Below are positions 16,792-25,297 of a DNA stretch of 64,000 bases, piece by piece. Every line of letters begins with the position of its first letter. The first letter of the stretch is position 1. This DNA is from Rhodospirillales bacterium 24-66-33 (GTDB lineage: Bacteria > Pseudomonadota > Alphaproteobacteria > Reyranellales > Reyranellaceae). The notes under the pieces were generated by a model. It saw only the letters and a program-made list of their open reading frames with translations, did not search any database and was not told where the DNA came from. The DNA is taken from positions 62,001 to 126,000 of the forward strand of contig NCHQ01000020.1 in assembly GCA_002281855.1 (NCBI GenBank), in the 5' to 3' direction. The position numbers were made by a program, and so were the translations under genes.

Positions 16792-17181
16792 CTAGGACTT
16801 CGCCGCCACCACTTCGACCTCGACCAGCATCGAGGGATCGGCGAGGCCGGCCACGACCAGAAGGGTCGATGCGGGATAGGGTTCCTGCCCGACATACTTG
16901 CCCCGCACGTCGCGGAACGCCGGAATGAAGCGGCTGTCGGTCAGGAAGACGGTGAGTTTGACGATGTCGCGGAAGTCCATACCGCCGGCCTTCAGCACCT
17001 CGCCGATATTCTTCCAGACCTGCTCGCTCTGCGCTTCGATCCCGTCGTGCAGCTTGCCTGCGGAATCGACGCCGACCTGACCCGAAACGTAGAGCACGCG
17101 CGCCTCTGGAGGCACCTCGACGCCGAGGCTGTATTTGCCGGCCACGGACACAGATTTGGGATTGTGGAACTTGATGGCCAT
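16792..17181 (-). CDS. RidA-family protein lacking the catalytic arginine
   Basis: A 129-residue YjgF/YER057c/UK114 (Rid) family protein. Typical blocks are LYVSGQVGVDSAGKLHDGIE, IVKLTVFLTDSRFIPAFRDV and the terminal MLVEVEVVAA. Archetypal RidA hydrolyses reactive enamine/imine intermediates using an arginine in the PARSxVEV segment. Here the aligned segment is YPASTLLVVAGLA, with Ser in its place, so imine deaminase activity is doubtful and it belongs to a non-RidA subgroup. The ATG at 17181 has GGAGGGTCTGAC upstream. It is divergent from trmFO, 46 bases away. Confidence 0.9.
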   Translation of the reverse strand: MAIKFHNPKSVSVAGKYSLGVEVPPEARVLYVSGQVGVDSAGKLHDGIEAQSEQVWKNIGEVLKAGGMDFRDIVKLTVFLTDSRFIPAFRDVRGKYVGQEPYPASTLLVVAGLADPSMLVEVEVVAAKS

Positions 17182-17227
17182 GTCAGACCCTCCATTGTAA
17201 GGAGGCGCAGGTTTCAGGTCGGAGAGC

Positions 17228-18598
17228 ATGACGTCAAGCACCAAGCCCGTACACATCGTCGGCGGCGGCCTCGCAGGCAGCGAGGCCGCCTGGCAGCTCG
17301 CGCAGGCGGGCGTGCCGGTGGTGCTGCACGAAATGCGGCCGCTGCGCGGCACCGAGGCGCATCTCACAGATAGCCTTGCCGAGCTGGTCTGCTCCAACTC
17401 CTTCCGCTCCGACGATGCCGCCAATAATGCCGTCGGCGTGATCCACGAGGAGATGCGCCGCGCCGGCTCGCTGATCATGCGGTCGGCCGATGCGCACAAG
17501 CTGCCGGCCGGCGGCGCACTCGCGGTCGACCGTCACGGCTTCTCGGCCGCCGTGCAGGAAACCTTGCTCGCCCATCCGCTGGTTACGCTCGAGCGCGAAG
17601 AAGTGGCCGGCCTGCCGCCCGACGAGTGGGACAGCGTCATCGTGGCGACCGGTCCCCTCACCTCGCCGGCGCTTGCCGACGCCATCGCCAAGCTCACCGG
17701 GGAGGACTCGCTCGCCTTCTTCGACGCCATCGCGCCGATCGTCCATCACGAGAGCATCGACCAGTCGATCGCCTGGAAGCAGTCGCGCTACGACAAGGTC
17801 GGTCCCGGCAATGTCGAGGGCAGCGACGGCGCGGACTACTTCAACTGCCCGATGGACAAGCCGCAATACGAGGCCTTCGTCGCGGCGCTGCTGGCCGGCG
17901 AAAAGACCGAGTTCAAGCATTGGGAACACAACACGCCCTACTTCCAGGGCTGCCAGCCGATCGAGGTCATCGCCTCGACCGGTCCGCAGAGCCTGCGCTT
18001 CGGGCCGATGAAGCCGGTCGGCCTGCGCGATCCACGCACCGGCCATCGCCCCTGGGCCGTGGTGCAGCTGCGCCAGGACAATGCGTTGGGCACGCTGTGG
18101 AACATCGTGGGCTTCCAGACCAAGCTGAAGCACGGCGAGCAGACGCGCATCTTCCGCACCATCCCCGGCCTCGAGAAGGCGGAGTTCGCGCGGCTGGGCG
18201 GCCTGCACCGCAACACCTTCCTCAACAGCCCGCGCCTGCTCGACGGCACCTTGCGCCTCAAGGCGATGCCGCGTCTGCGGTTCGCCGGCCAGATCACCGG
18301 CTGCGAGGGCTATGTCGAGAGCGCTGCCGTCGGCCTGATGACCGGGCGGTTCGCCGCCGCCGAGCGGCTCGGCCGTATGCAGGTGCCGCCGCCGTCGACG
18401 ACGGCGATGGGCGCTCTGCTGGGCCACATCACCGGCGGCGCCGACGCCACGACCTTCCAGCCGATGAACATCAATTTCGGACTGTTCCCGCCCATCGCCG
18501 GCAACTTCAAGGGCAAGGAGCGCAAGCAGGCCATGGCCGTGCGGGCGCTGCGCGATTTCGACGACTGGCTGAAGCCAGCGCCGCTCGCGGCGGAGTGA
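17228..18598 (+). CDS. trmFO: tRNA (uracil-54-C5)-methyltransferase, folate- and FAD-dependent
   Basis: TrmFO makes ribothymidine at position 54 of tRNAs using methylenetetrahydrofolate and FADH2. The 456-residue protein has the N-terminal FAD-binding motif VGGGLAGSEAAWQLAQAGVP. The family block ELVCSNSFRSDDAANNAVG contains the catalytic Cys region. It also has FNCPMDKPQYEAFVAALL and the C-terminal QITGCEGYVESAAVGLMTG. An SD (GGTCGGAGAGC) precedes the ATG. TrmFO is typical of alphaproteobacteria and Gram-positives, where it replaces the SAM-dependent TrmA. Confidence 0.97.
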   Translation: MTSSTKPVHIVGGGLAGSEAAWQLAQAGVPVVLHEMRPLRGTEAHLTDSLAELVCSNSFRSDDAANNAVGVIHEEMRRAGSLIMRSADAHKLPAGGALAVDRHGFSAAVQETLLAHPLVTLEREEVAGLPPDEWDSVIVATGPLTSPALADAIAKLTGEDSLAFFDAIAPIVHHESIDQSIAWKQSRYDKVGPGNVEGSDGADYFNCPMDKPQYEAFVAALLAGEKTEFKHWEHNTPYFQGCQPIEVIASTGPQSLRFGPMKPVGLRDPRTGHRPWAVVQLRQDNALGTLWNIVGFQTKLKHGEQTRIFRTIPGLEKAEFARLGGLHRNTFLNSPRLLDGTLRLKAMPRLRFAGQITGCEGYVESAAVGLMTGRFAAAERLGRMQVPPPSTTAMGALLGHITGGADATTFQPMNINFGLFPPIAGNFKGKERKQAMAVRALRDFDDWLKPAPLAAE

Positions 18599-18732
18599 GA
18601 CGGCACATCGTTCACGTCATCCGAGCGGCGGAAACATTCCGTAACGTCCCGCAACAGTGGGTAACCAAACGTTATTTCACATCCGGACCGTGTCGGGATG
18701 AAATGGGCTCACCCCTTTCGACGGAGTGAGTC

Positions 18733-19032
18733 ATGCAGGCCATTCAGGAACTGGTCGCCCCCGATACTTCCCTCACCGCCGCGCCTTCGCTGCAGTACGA
18801 CGTGATGCGCGAGATCTTCACCCTTCTGGCGCCCTACAACGCCGGCGGCAAAACGATCACGCCGCAGACGGTCATCTCAAAAGGACTGACCGTCGATTCG
18901 CTCACGATCATGGACGTCATCATGGAGCTCGAGGACAGGTTCGACGTCACCATTCCGATGCACGTCGCGGCCGACATCGTGACGATCGACCAGCTCGCCG
19001 AGGCCGTCGTATCGCAGCGCGCGAGGCGCTGA
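18733..19032 (+). CDS. acyl carrier protein (stand-alone)
   Basis: A 99-residue acyl carrier protein. The phosphopantetheine-attachment serine is Ser56 in GLTVDSLTIMDVIMELEDRF, the DSL motif. The fold then continues with IPMHVAADIVTIDQLAEAV. The protein has a longer N-terminus than housekeeping AcpP and is not next to fab genes, so it is a specialised ACP. The SD GACGGAGTGAG precedes the ATG. A MATE exporter follows 66 bases downstream on the same strand. Its partner synthase or transferase is not in the window. Confidence 0.88.
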   Translation: MQAIQELVAPDTSLTAAPSLQYDVMREIFTLLAPYNAGGKTITPQTVISKGLTVDSLTIMDVIMELEDRFDVTIPMHVAADIVTIDQLAEAVVSQRARR

Positions 19033-19098
19033 CAAAACTCCATACCTCATGAGATAAGTTAGCGAGCAGGGGACGCGGCGCGTGCTACATCGCCTGCA

Positions 19099-20448
19099 AT
19101 GACTCCCGCACAACGCCGGCAGATGATGCTGGCCGGGCCGATCGTGCCCACCATCCTCACCCTCGCCACGCCGAACGTGCTGAACGTGGCCATGCAGAGC
19201 CTCGTCAGCATCGCCGACGGCTATTTCATCGGTCAGCTCGGTGTCGTCGACCTCGCCGCGCTGGCGCTGGTGTTCCCGACGCAGATGACACTCGGCATGA
19301 TGTCGGCGGGCGCCATGGGCGGCGGCATCTCTTCTTCGGTGGCCCGCGCCCTGGGCTCGGGGAACAAGGCAGCCGCCGAGGCCGCGGCGGCGCATGCGCT
19401 GGCCATCGCGATCGGCATGGCGGCACTTTTCGGCATCCTGTTCGTGGGCTTCGGCCGACAGATCTATGGCGCGCTGGGCGGCAGCGGCGCGGCCCTCGAC
19501 CGCGCCGAGGCCTTCGCCACCATTCTGTTCTCGGGCTGCGTCGCCCACTGGGTCGCCAACTCGATGGCCTCCGTCCTGCGCGGCACCGGCGATATGAAGA
19601 CGCCCGGCCTGGCGCTGGTCGTGACGGCGGGAATCCAGATCCCGCTCACCGGCGCCCTGACCCTGGGCTGGTTCGGCCTACCCGCCTTCGGCATCCGCGG
19701 GCCCGCCATCGCCGCGGTGATTGCCTTTGCCCTCGCCGCCCTCTGGATGCTGTCGAAGCTGACCGGTGTGAAGGCGCCGCTCAGGCTGCGCTGGCCGGTA
19801 GACGGCTTCCGCTGGCGCGCCTTCCGCGACATCCTGAAAGTCGGGCTGATCGCCTGCCTCGTGGTCATCCTGACCAACGGCACCGTGTTGGTCGTCACCG
19901 GCCTCATCGGGCGCGAAGGCGACGCGGCCATCGCCGGCTACGGCATCGGCTCGCGGCTCGAATACATGCTGATCCCGATCAGCTTCGGCATCGGCGCGAC
20001 CTTGACGGCGCTGGTCGGCACGAACATCGGCGCCAAACAATATGCCCGCGCCCAGCGCCTGGCCTGGACCGGCGCCTTCATGGCCGGCGCGGTCGCCGCC
20101 ACCATCGGCCTCATCGTGGCACTCTGGCCCGACCTCTGGCTCGGTCTCTTCACCACCAATCCGGCCGCGCTTGCTTCGGGCCGCCACTATCTCAGCATCG
20201 TCGGCCCCGCCTATGGCTTCTTCGGACTGGCCATGGCGCTCTACTTCGCCTCGCAGGGCACCGGCGAGATGATCTGGCCGGTCGCCGCCAACCTCACCCG
20301 CATCACCATCGCGGGCGGCGGCAGCCTGCTGGCCCTCGACCATTTCGGCTGGGGCGTCTCGGGCCTCTATACCTGCGTGGCGCTGGGCATCGTGGCGTTC
20401 TCCGCCGTGCTTGCCTTCTCGACCACGCGGCGGGCCTGGACCGGCTGA
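19099..20448 (+). CDS. MATE family efflux transporter
   Basis: A 449-residue multidrug and toxin extrusion antiporter with about 12 membrane helices in two related halves. The first begins at GPIVPTILTLATPNVLNVAM and the second at FRDILKVGLIACLVVILTNG. MATE proteins export cationic drugs or metabolites using Na+ or H+ gradients across the inner membrane. There is no clear SD before the ATG at 19099. Its position after the ACP gene may reflect export of an ACP-dependent product, which is speculative. Confidence 0.92.
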   Translation: MTPAQRRQMMLAGPIVPTILTLATPNVLNVAMQSLVSIADGYFIGQLGVVDLAALALVFPTQMTLGMMSAGAMGGGISSSVARALGSGNKAAAEAAAAHALAIAIGMAALFGILFVGFGRQIYGALGGSGAALDRAEAFATILFSGCVAHWVANSMASVLRGTGDMKTPGLALVVTAGIQIPLTGALTLGWFGLPAFGIRGPAIAAVIAFALAALWMLSKLTGVKAPLRLRWPVDGFRWRAFRDILKVGLIACLVVILTNGTVLVVTGLIGREGDAAIAGYGIGSRLEYMLIPISFGIGATLTALVGTNIGAKQYARAQRLAWTGAFMAGAVAATIGLIVALWPDLWLGLFTTNPAALASGRHYLSIVGPAYGFFGLAMALYFASQGTGEMIWPVAANLTRITIAGGGSLLALDHFGWGVSGLYTCVALGIVAFSAVLAFSTTRRAWTG

Positions 20449-20530
20449 CATCGTCCACAACGCGATTGACGCTTGTTCACACCGGTGACGCTTGGCATCG
20501 TGCGCGCCTTCAAAAAATCAGGAGATCGAA

Positions 20531-21670
20531 ATGAGCGACGCCAACAAACTATCGGGACTGCAGCTTCGCTCCCTGATCACCACCGAAGGTCAGCTCGAAC
20601 TGTCGCTCGCGCGGGTCGACGTGCCCGAGCCCGGCCCCGACCAGGTCGTGGTCAAGGTCGAAGCGACCCCGATCAATCCGTCCGATCTCGGCCTGCTCAC
20701 CGGCCCCGCCGACCTCAGCAAGGCCATGTCGAGCGGCAGCGGCGATGACGTCAAGGTGACGGCACCGGTGTCCGCAGCGGCCCTGCCGTTCCTGGCGACG
20801 CGCCTGGGCGAGTCGCTCCCGGTCGGCAACGAAGGCGCCGGTACCGTGATCAAGGCGGGCTCGTCCGACGCCGCGCAGGCACTGAAGGGCAAGCTCGTCT
20901 CGATGGTCGGCGGCTCGATGTACGCCCAGTACCGGCTGCTGAACGCGCGCGACTGCCAGCCCCTGCCCGCCGGCACGACGGCCGCCGAGGGCGCCTCGTG
21001 GTTCGTCAATCCGCTGACCGCGCTCGGCATGACCGAGACCATGAAGCGCGAGGACCACAAGGCGCTGGTCCACACGGCGGCGGCCTCCAATCTCGGCCAG
21101 ATGCTGGTCAAGATCTGCAACGAGGACGGAATCGGCCTCGTGAACATCGTGCGTAGCGCCGAGCAGGCCAAGCTGCTGAAGGGCATCGGCGCCAAGCATG
21201 TCGTCGATTCGAGCGTCGCGAGCTTCAACGACGATCTCGTGCAGGCGCTGGTCGAGACCGGAGCCACCATCGCCTTCGATGCGATCGGCGGCGGCAAGCT
21301 CGCCAGCCAGATCCTCGCCGCGATGGAAATCGCCATCAACAAGACCGCCACGACCTACAATCGCTACGGCTCCTCCGTGCACAAGCAGGTCTATGTCTAT
21401 GGCAGCCTCAGCACCGGTCCGGTCGAGCTGTCTCGCAACTACGGCATGGCCTGGGGCGTGGGCGGATGGCTGCTGACGCCGTTCCTGCAGAAGATCGGCC
21501 GCCCCGATCAGATGCGCCTGCGCGAGAGGGTCGTGAACTCGCTCAAGACGACCTTCGCCAGCCACTACACGCGGACCATCTCGCTGCCGGAAGCGCTCGA
21601 TCTCAAGAACCTCACCGCCTACGCCAAGCGCGCCACCGGCGAGAAGTTCCTGATCAACCCGAACAAGTGA
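20531..21670 (+). CDS. MDR-superfamily zinc-type dehydrogenase / quinone reductase-like protein
   Basis: A 379-residue medium-chain dehydrogenase/reductase without the catalytic-zinc cysteines. The N-terminal GroES-like half includes VVVKVEATPINPSDLGLLTG and PVGNEGAGTVIKAG. The nucleotide-binding half has TAAASNLGQMLVKICNEDGI, where the usual glycine-rich loop is AAASNLG. It ends with ATGEKFLINPNK. It likely reduces an enoyl or quinone substrate with NADPH. The ATG at 20531 has a good SD (AGGAGATCGAA). Upstream, a 9-bp sequence TGACGCTTG occurs twice with a 19-bp period (20467 and 20486), a possible regulator site. Confidence 0.88.
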   Translation: MSDANKLSGLQLRSLITTEGQLELSLARVDVPEPGPDQVVVKVEATPINPSDLGLLTGPADLSKAMSSGSGDDVKVTAPVSAAALPFLATRLGESLPVGNEGAGTVIKAGSSDAAQALKGKLVSMVGGSMYAQYRLLNARDCQPLPAGTTAAEGASWFVNPLTALGMTETMKREDHKALVHTAAASNLGQMLVKICNEDGIGLVNIVRSAEQAKLLKGIGAKHVVDSSVASFNDDLVQALVETGATIAFDAIGGGKLASQILAAMEIAINKTATTYNRYGSSVHKQVYVYGSLSTGPVELSRNYGMAWGVGGWLLTPFLQKIGRPDQMRLRERVVNSLKTTFASHYTRTISLPEALDLKNLTAYAKRATGEKFLINPNK

Positions 21671-21677
21671 CCAACCA

Positions 21678-21709
21678 CCTCCCCTTGCTCTCGCTGGAGC
21701 AAGGGGAGG
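21678..21709. terminator. perfect 12-bp hairpin
   Basis: Stem CCTCCCCTTGCT (21678-21689), eight-base loop, matching arm AGCAAGGGGAGG (21698-21709), placed eight bases after the MDR gene stop. There is no T tract. The CCTCCCC arm is shared with hairpins at 980 and 54365, suggesting one family of 3'-end elements. Confidence 0.5.
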
Positions 21710-21720
21710 CACCCGCGCCA

Positions 21721-22164
21721 ATGCGTTCGGTGTTTGCCATGCGGCCGCTTCAACAACTTGTCATGGCCATCGCGGGTCTTGCCGCCATGTCAGCACCTGC
21801 GGAAGCTCGCGATATCTGCTGGATCGACAAGGTCGAACGAACAGCCGCCGGCGTAAGAGTTTTCTTCAGCGAGCCCCGTATCGTATTTGTCAGAGGTGTC
21901 GTGAAATCCACGGCCTTCGACGTGGATCAAAGCAGGCCGGAGGGCGGGCTGTCGGAAGGGAATATTCCTCGAGCGAAAAGCGTCGAGATCGTTGCCGGAG
22001 ACAAACTTAGTACCAACAACAGCCACGACGGTTGCCTCATGACTTTCAAGATGGAGGGCAACGTCGCAGGACTTTGGGTTGAGAATTGGTACATGCCCCC
22101 GCCCACGGCAGGAGTACCGATGAAGCCTGGCCAGCAAACCAAATTCATACCGGCGCAGAAGTAG
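21721..22164 (+). CDS. small secreted protein, unknown function
   Basis: A 147-residue protein with an N-terminal hydrophobic leader (LVMAIAGLAAMSAPAEA, then RDICW), so a predicted periplasmic protein. The mature part has two cysteines, in DICWIDKVE and HDGCLMTFK, that could pair. It has many beta-strand-like stretches (GVRVFFSEPRIVFVRGVV). It contains no enzyme motif I recognise. Codon use is less GC-rich than its neighbours (for example AATATTCCTCGAGCGAAAAG), hinting at later acquisition. It begins just after the hairpin downstream of the MDR gene and may have its own promoter. Confidence 0.55.
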   Translation: MRSVFAMRPLQQLVMAIAGLAAMSAPAEARDICWIDKVERTAAGVRVFFSEPRIVFVRGVVKSTAFDVDQSRPEGGLSEGNIPRAKSVEIVAGDKLSTNNSHDGCLMTFKMEGNVAGLWVENWYMPPPTAGVPMKPGQQTKFIPAQK

Positions 22165-22237
22165 CTGGGGCGAGCCAAACGGCGCGAATTTTGCTGCAGG
22201 CTTGCGTGAAATACGCACTCCTTCACTGGAAAGCTCG

Positions 22238-23134
22238 ATGTCTTCAGACCTTGGTAATAGCGTCCGCGGCCGCGCGCCGTACCTGCCGATCCACAAGCGG
22301 CCGAAGCTCGCCCTGCCGGGCGACGCGCGCGTCGCCGTCTGGACGATCGTGAATGTCGAGAACTGGAGTCCGGCCGGTGCGATGCCGCGCACCGTCCTGC
22401 CGCCGCCGATGGGCGTGCCGCTGCTGCCCGACGTGCCCAACTGGGCGTGGCACGAGTACGGCATGCGCGTGGGCTTCTGGCGCTTCCTCGAGACGCTGAA
22501 CGCCCGCAACCTCAAGGCGACCTTCGCGGTGAACGGCACGGCCTGCGACCTATACCGCGAGGCCTGCGAGGCAGCGCACGAGGCCGGCTGGGACTTCATG
22601 GGCCATGGCTGGGTGCAGAAGCCGATGCACAAGGTCGAGGACCAGCAAAGTGCGATCGCCGACACGATCCGCGCCATCAGGGACTTCACCGGCAAGCCGC
22701 CGCGCGGCTGGGAGAGCCCCGGCCTCACCGAGACCGACGAGACGCTCGACCTGCTGGCGGAGGCCGGCATCGAATACGTCGCCGACTGGGTGATGGACGA
22801 ACAGCCGCTGCCCTTGAAGACCGCGCATGGCGAGATCGTCTCGGTGCCCTACACGGTCGAGATCAACGACGTCGTCATGAGCGCCGTGCAGCAGCAGCCT
22901 TCGGACGAGATCTTCCGGCGCGGCCGCGACCAGTTCGACCGGCTCTATCTCGACGGCAAGACCGCGCCGCGCGTGATGGCGATCTCGATCCACCCCTATC
23001 TCACGGGCGTGCCGCACCGGATCAAGTATCTGGAGATGCTCTACGACTACATTCTCGGCCACGAGGGCGTCGTCATGTGGACCGGCGCGGAGATCCTCGA
23101 CTGGTACCGCACGCAGGTGCCGGCGACGCGGTAG
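22238..23134 (+). CDS. polysaccharide deacetylase (NodB)-family protein
   Basis: A 298-residue NodB-homology carbohydrate-esterase-4-type protein without a signal peptide. Segments include ARVAVWTIVNVENWSP, LKATFAVNGTACDLYREACE and AGWDFMGHGWVQKPMH, then GWESPGLTETDETLDLLAEA. The fold is shared by peptidoglycan or chitooligosaccharide deacetylases and by PuuE-type allantoinases; cytosolic members of this length are often the latter type. The ATG at 22238 is behind CTGGAAAGCTCG. It is convergent with the LLM oxidoreductase. Substrate unknown. Confidence 0.85.
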   Translation: MSSDLGNSVRGRAPYLPIHKRPKLALPGDARVAVWTIVNVENWSPAGAMPRTVLPPPMGVPLLPDVPNWAWHEYGMRVGFWRFLETLNARNLKATFAVNGTACDLYREACEAAHEAGWDFMGHGWVQKPMHKVEDQQSAIADTIRAIRDFTGKPPRGWESPGLTETDETLDLLAEAGIEYVADWVMDEQPLPLKTAHGEIVSVPYTVEINDVVMSAVQQQPSDEIFRRGRDQFDRLYLDGKTAPRVMAISIHPYLTGVPHRIKYLEMLYDYILGHEGVVMWTGAEILDWYRTQVPATR

Positions 23135-23149
23135 CCGGCCGAAGCGCGC

Positions 23150-24382
23150 TCAGGCGCGCCTCGCCGCGGCCTCCTTCTCGGCCATCTTCTGCTTCAGCTG
23201 CTCGGGCGTGAGGCGGACGATGTGTTCGTTCTGGTGGCTGAAGATGTCGTACTTCGCCACGTCCAGGTCCTCGAGCACGATCTCGCGGTCCAGAACCTTC
23301 TGCTTCCAGACGGCATGCTCGGCCTCGGCGGCATGGAATTCCGGCATCACTTCGCGGGCGAACAGATCGAGCGAGGCGCAGATGTCCTCGTGGCTGGTCT
23401 TGCCGGCCTGGTTCAGCAGGATCACCTGGTCGACCCTGCTGGCCTGGAACTGGCGCAGCTTGCGCCGAATGGTCTCCGGCGAGCCGATGAGGCCCGATTC
23501 GAGCGCCTTCTTCTCCTCCGGTCCGCCGCGCCAGGCCTGGTATTCGTCCCACAGGTTGGACGTTCCCGGCGCATCGACGCCTTTGCGTCCATAATAGGAG
23601 AGCGCGAAGATGAAGAAGGTCCAGCCGACGGCCTTGGCCTCGGCCTCCTCGTCAGTGGCCGCGCACATGAAGCCCGAGACCATCGCGACGTTGGGATTGC
23701 TGGGATAGTCGGCGAGCTTCTTCGAGTTGTTGAGCAGGTTGTTGTAGTACTTGTGGACCCAGGCCCTCGCGGCTTCCGGCGTGACGAAGGTGAAGCCCAG
23801 CGCTCCCATGCCCCATTCGCCGGCCTTGCCGATGGTGGCGATGTTCGAGCAGGCGACCCACAGCGGCGGATGCGGCTTCTGGAAAGGCTTGGGGATCACG
23901 TTGCGGGCCGGGAAGTCGTAGTACTGGCCGTGGAATTCCCAGCTCTCCCTGGTGAACATCGGGACGATGGCCTTCACGGCCTCCTCCCAGCGCTCGCGCT
24001 TGTCGCGCACCCGGATGTTGAACGGGTGGAGCTCGGCCGGTCCCGCCGCTTCGCCCATGCCCAGTTCGACACGGCCGCCCGACAGCAGGTCGAGCGTCGA
24101 GACCTTCTCGGCGACGCGATGCGGGTTGTTGGTCGTGAGCTGGATGACGCCATGGCCCAGCCGGATGCGCTTGGTGCGCTGGCTGGCGGCGCCCAGGAAC
24201 ACTTCCGGCGCCGAGGAGTGCGAATATTCCTCGAGGAAGTGATGCTCGACTTCCCAGGCATAGTCGTAGCCCAGCCGGTCGGCGAGCTCGATCTGGGTGA
24301 GCGAATCCTGCAAGAGCTGGTACTCGCTCTTCTCGCCCCACGGCCGGGGCAGCTGATGCTCGTAGAAGATGCCGAACTTCAT
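23150..24382 (-). CDS. LLM-class flavin-dependent oxidoreductase
   Basis: A 410-residue luciferase-like monooxygenase with a TIM-barrel fold using reduced FMN or F420. It begins MKFGIFYEHQLPRPWGE and has the family blocks YAWEVEHHFLEEYSHSSAPE, RIRLGHGVIQLTTNNPHRVA and GRVELGMGEAAGPAELHPFN. It resembles alkanal-monooxygenase-type subunits and may oxidise a small organic compound. The start at 24382 has GAGGAGCGCGAA upstream. The hydrolase at 24393 precedes it by 10 bases, so the pair is probably one transcript: hydrolysis and oxidation of a common substrate. Confidence 0.9.
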   Translation of the reverse strand: MKFGIFYEHQLPRPWGEKSEYQLLQDSLTQIELADRLGYDYAWEVEHHFLEEYSHSSAPEVFLGAASQRTKRIRLGHGVIQLTTNNPHRVAEKVSTLDLLSGGRVELGMGEAAGPAELHPFNIRVRDKRERWEEAVKAIVPMFTRESWEFHGQYYDFPARNVIPKPFQKPHPPLWVACSNIATIGKAGEWGMGALGFTFVTPEAARAWVHKYYNNLLNNSKKLADYPSNPNVAMVSGFMCAATDEEAEAKAVGWTFFIFALSYYGRKGVDAPGTSNLWDEYQAWRGGPEEKKALESGLIGSPETIRRKLRQFQASRVDQVILLNQAGKTSHEDICASLDLFAREVMPEFHAAEAEHAVWKQKVLDREIVLEDLDVAKYDIFSHQNEHIVRLTPEQLKQKMAEKEAAARRA

Positions 24383-24392
24383 TTCGCGCTCC

Positions 24393-25277
24393 TCAGGCAG
24401 CCTTGCAGAACGTCGAAACGCTCGCGACCAGCTTGGGCACCATCTGCTCGGGCACGTCGTGTCCCCAGCCGGGGAAGGTCTCGATCTTCGCGCCCGGCAC
24501 GAGGGCGGCCACGTCACGCCCGCACTCGACCGGCAGCAGCGGATCGTCCTCGCCGTGCAGCACCAGGGTCGGCACCTTGACCGTCTTCAGAAGATCGACG
24601 CGCGGGCCCGACGCCATGATCGCAAGATACTGCCGCGCGGCGCCCGGCGGATAATAACGTCGGTCGATGTTGCGCTCGACCAGGGCGCGCATCGCAGTCG
24701 GGTCCGTGCGATAGCCCGGGCCGCTGATGACGGTCCGCAGCTTCATGCCGTGGGCGATCAGCTGCTCGCGCTCCGTCCCCTCGGGCTGCGCCGAGAGCAT
24801 CGCCACCGCCTCGGGCTTGCCGGCCGGCAGGCCATAGCGGCCGCTGGTCGACATGATGGAGACGAGGGAGCGCGTGCGCTGCGGATAGGTGGCGGCGATC
24901 ACCTGGGCGATCATCCCGCCCATCGAACCGCCAACCATGTGCGCACGGTCGATGTCGAGCGCGTCGAGCAGCCCGATCGCATCGGCGGCCATGTCGGAGA
25001 GCAGATACGGCGCATCGACCGTCTCGCCCTTCATCAGCCTGGCCATGGCATCCATCAGGTTGGGCAGGCCGGCCTCGTCGAAGTCGGTCGACAGGCCGAC
25101 ATCGCGATTGTCGTAGCGCACGACGAAGAAGCCCTGCCCGGCCAGCCCCTCGCACAGCGATTCGGGCCACAGGGTGAGCTGGGCGCCCAGGCCCATGATG
25201 AGGAGCAGGGCCGGATCCTGCCGGCTGCCGAACGTCTCGTACTCGATCTCGATGCCGTTTGCCTTTGCGCGTGCCAC
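24393..25277 (-). CDS. alpha/beta hydrolase
   Basis: A 294-residue alpha/beta hydrolase with a normal cap domain. Oxyanion region LLLIMGLGAQLTLWPESLCE, then YDNRDVGLSTDFD. The nucleophile elbow is VGGSMGGMIAQ. The acid lies in LHGEDDPLLPVECG and the histidine in FPGWGHDVPEQMV. It resembles the family with the MGLGxQxxxWP motif, which includes aclacinomycin methylesterase-like and carboxylesterase enzymes. The GTG at 25277 with GGGAGGAAGC in front is the likely start. It is followed at once by the LLM oxidoreductase. Confidence 0.88.
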   Translation of the reverse strand: MARAKANGIEIEYETFGSRQDPALLLIMGLGAQLTLWPESLCEGLAGQGFFVVRYDNRDVGLSTDFDEAGLPNLMDAMARLMKGETVDAPYLLSDMAADAIGLLDALDIDRAHMVGGSMGGMIAQVIAATYPQRTRSLVSIMSTSGRYGLPAGKPEAVAMLSAQPEGTEREQLIAHGMKLRTVISGPGYRTDPTAMRALVERNIDRRYYPPGAARQYLAIMASGPRVDLLKTVKVPTLVLHGEDDPLLPVECGRDVAALVPGAKIETFPGWGHDVPEQMVPKLVASVSTFCKAA

Positions 25278-25297
25278 GCTTCCTCCCGGGTTGCCCC

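Noticed and set aside
20461..20494. Sigma-70 promoter at TTGACG (20466) before the MDR gene
   Set aside because: No acceptable -10 box at 16-18 bases; only the duplicated TGACGCTTG is noteworthy.
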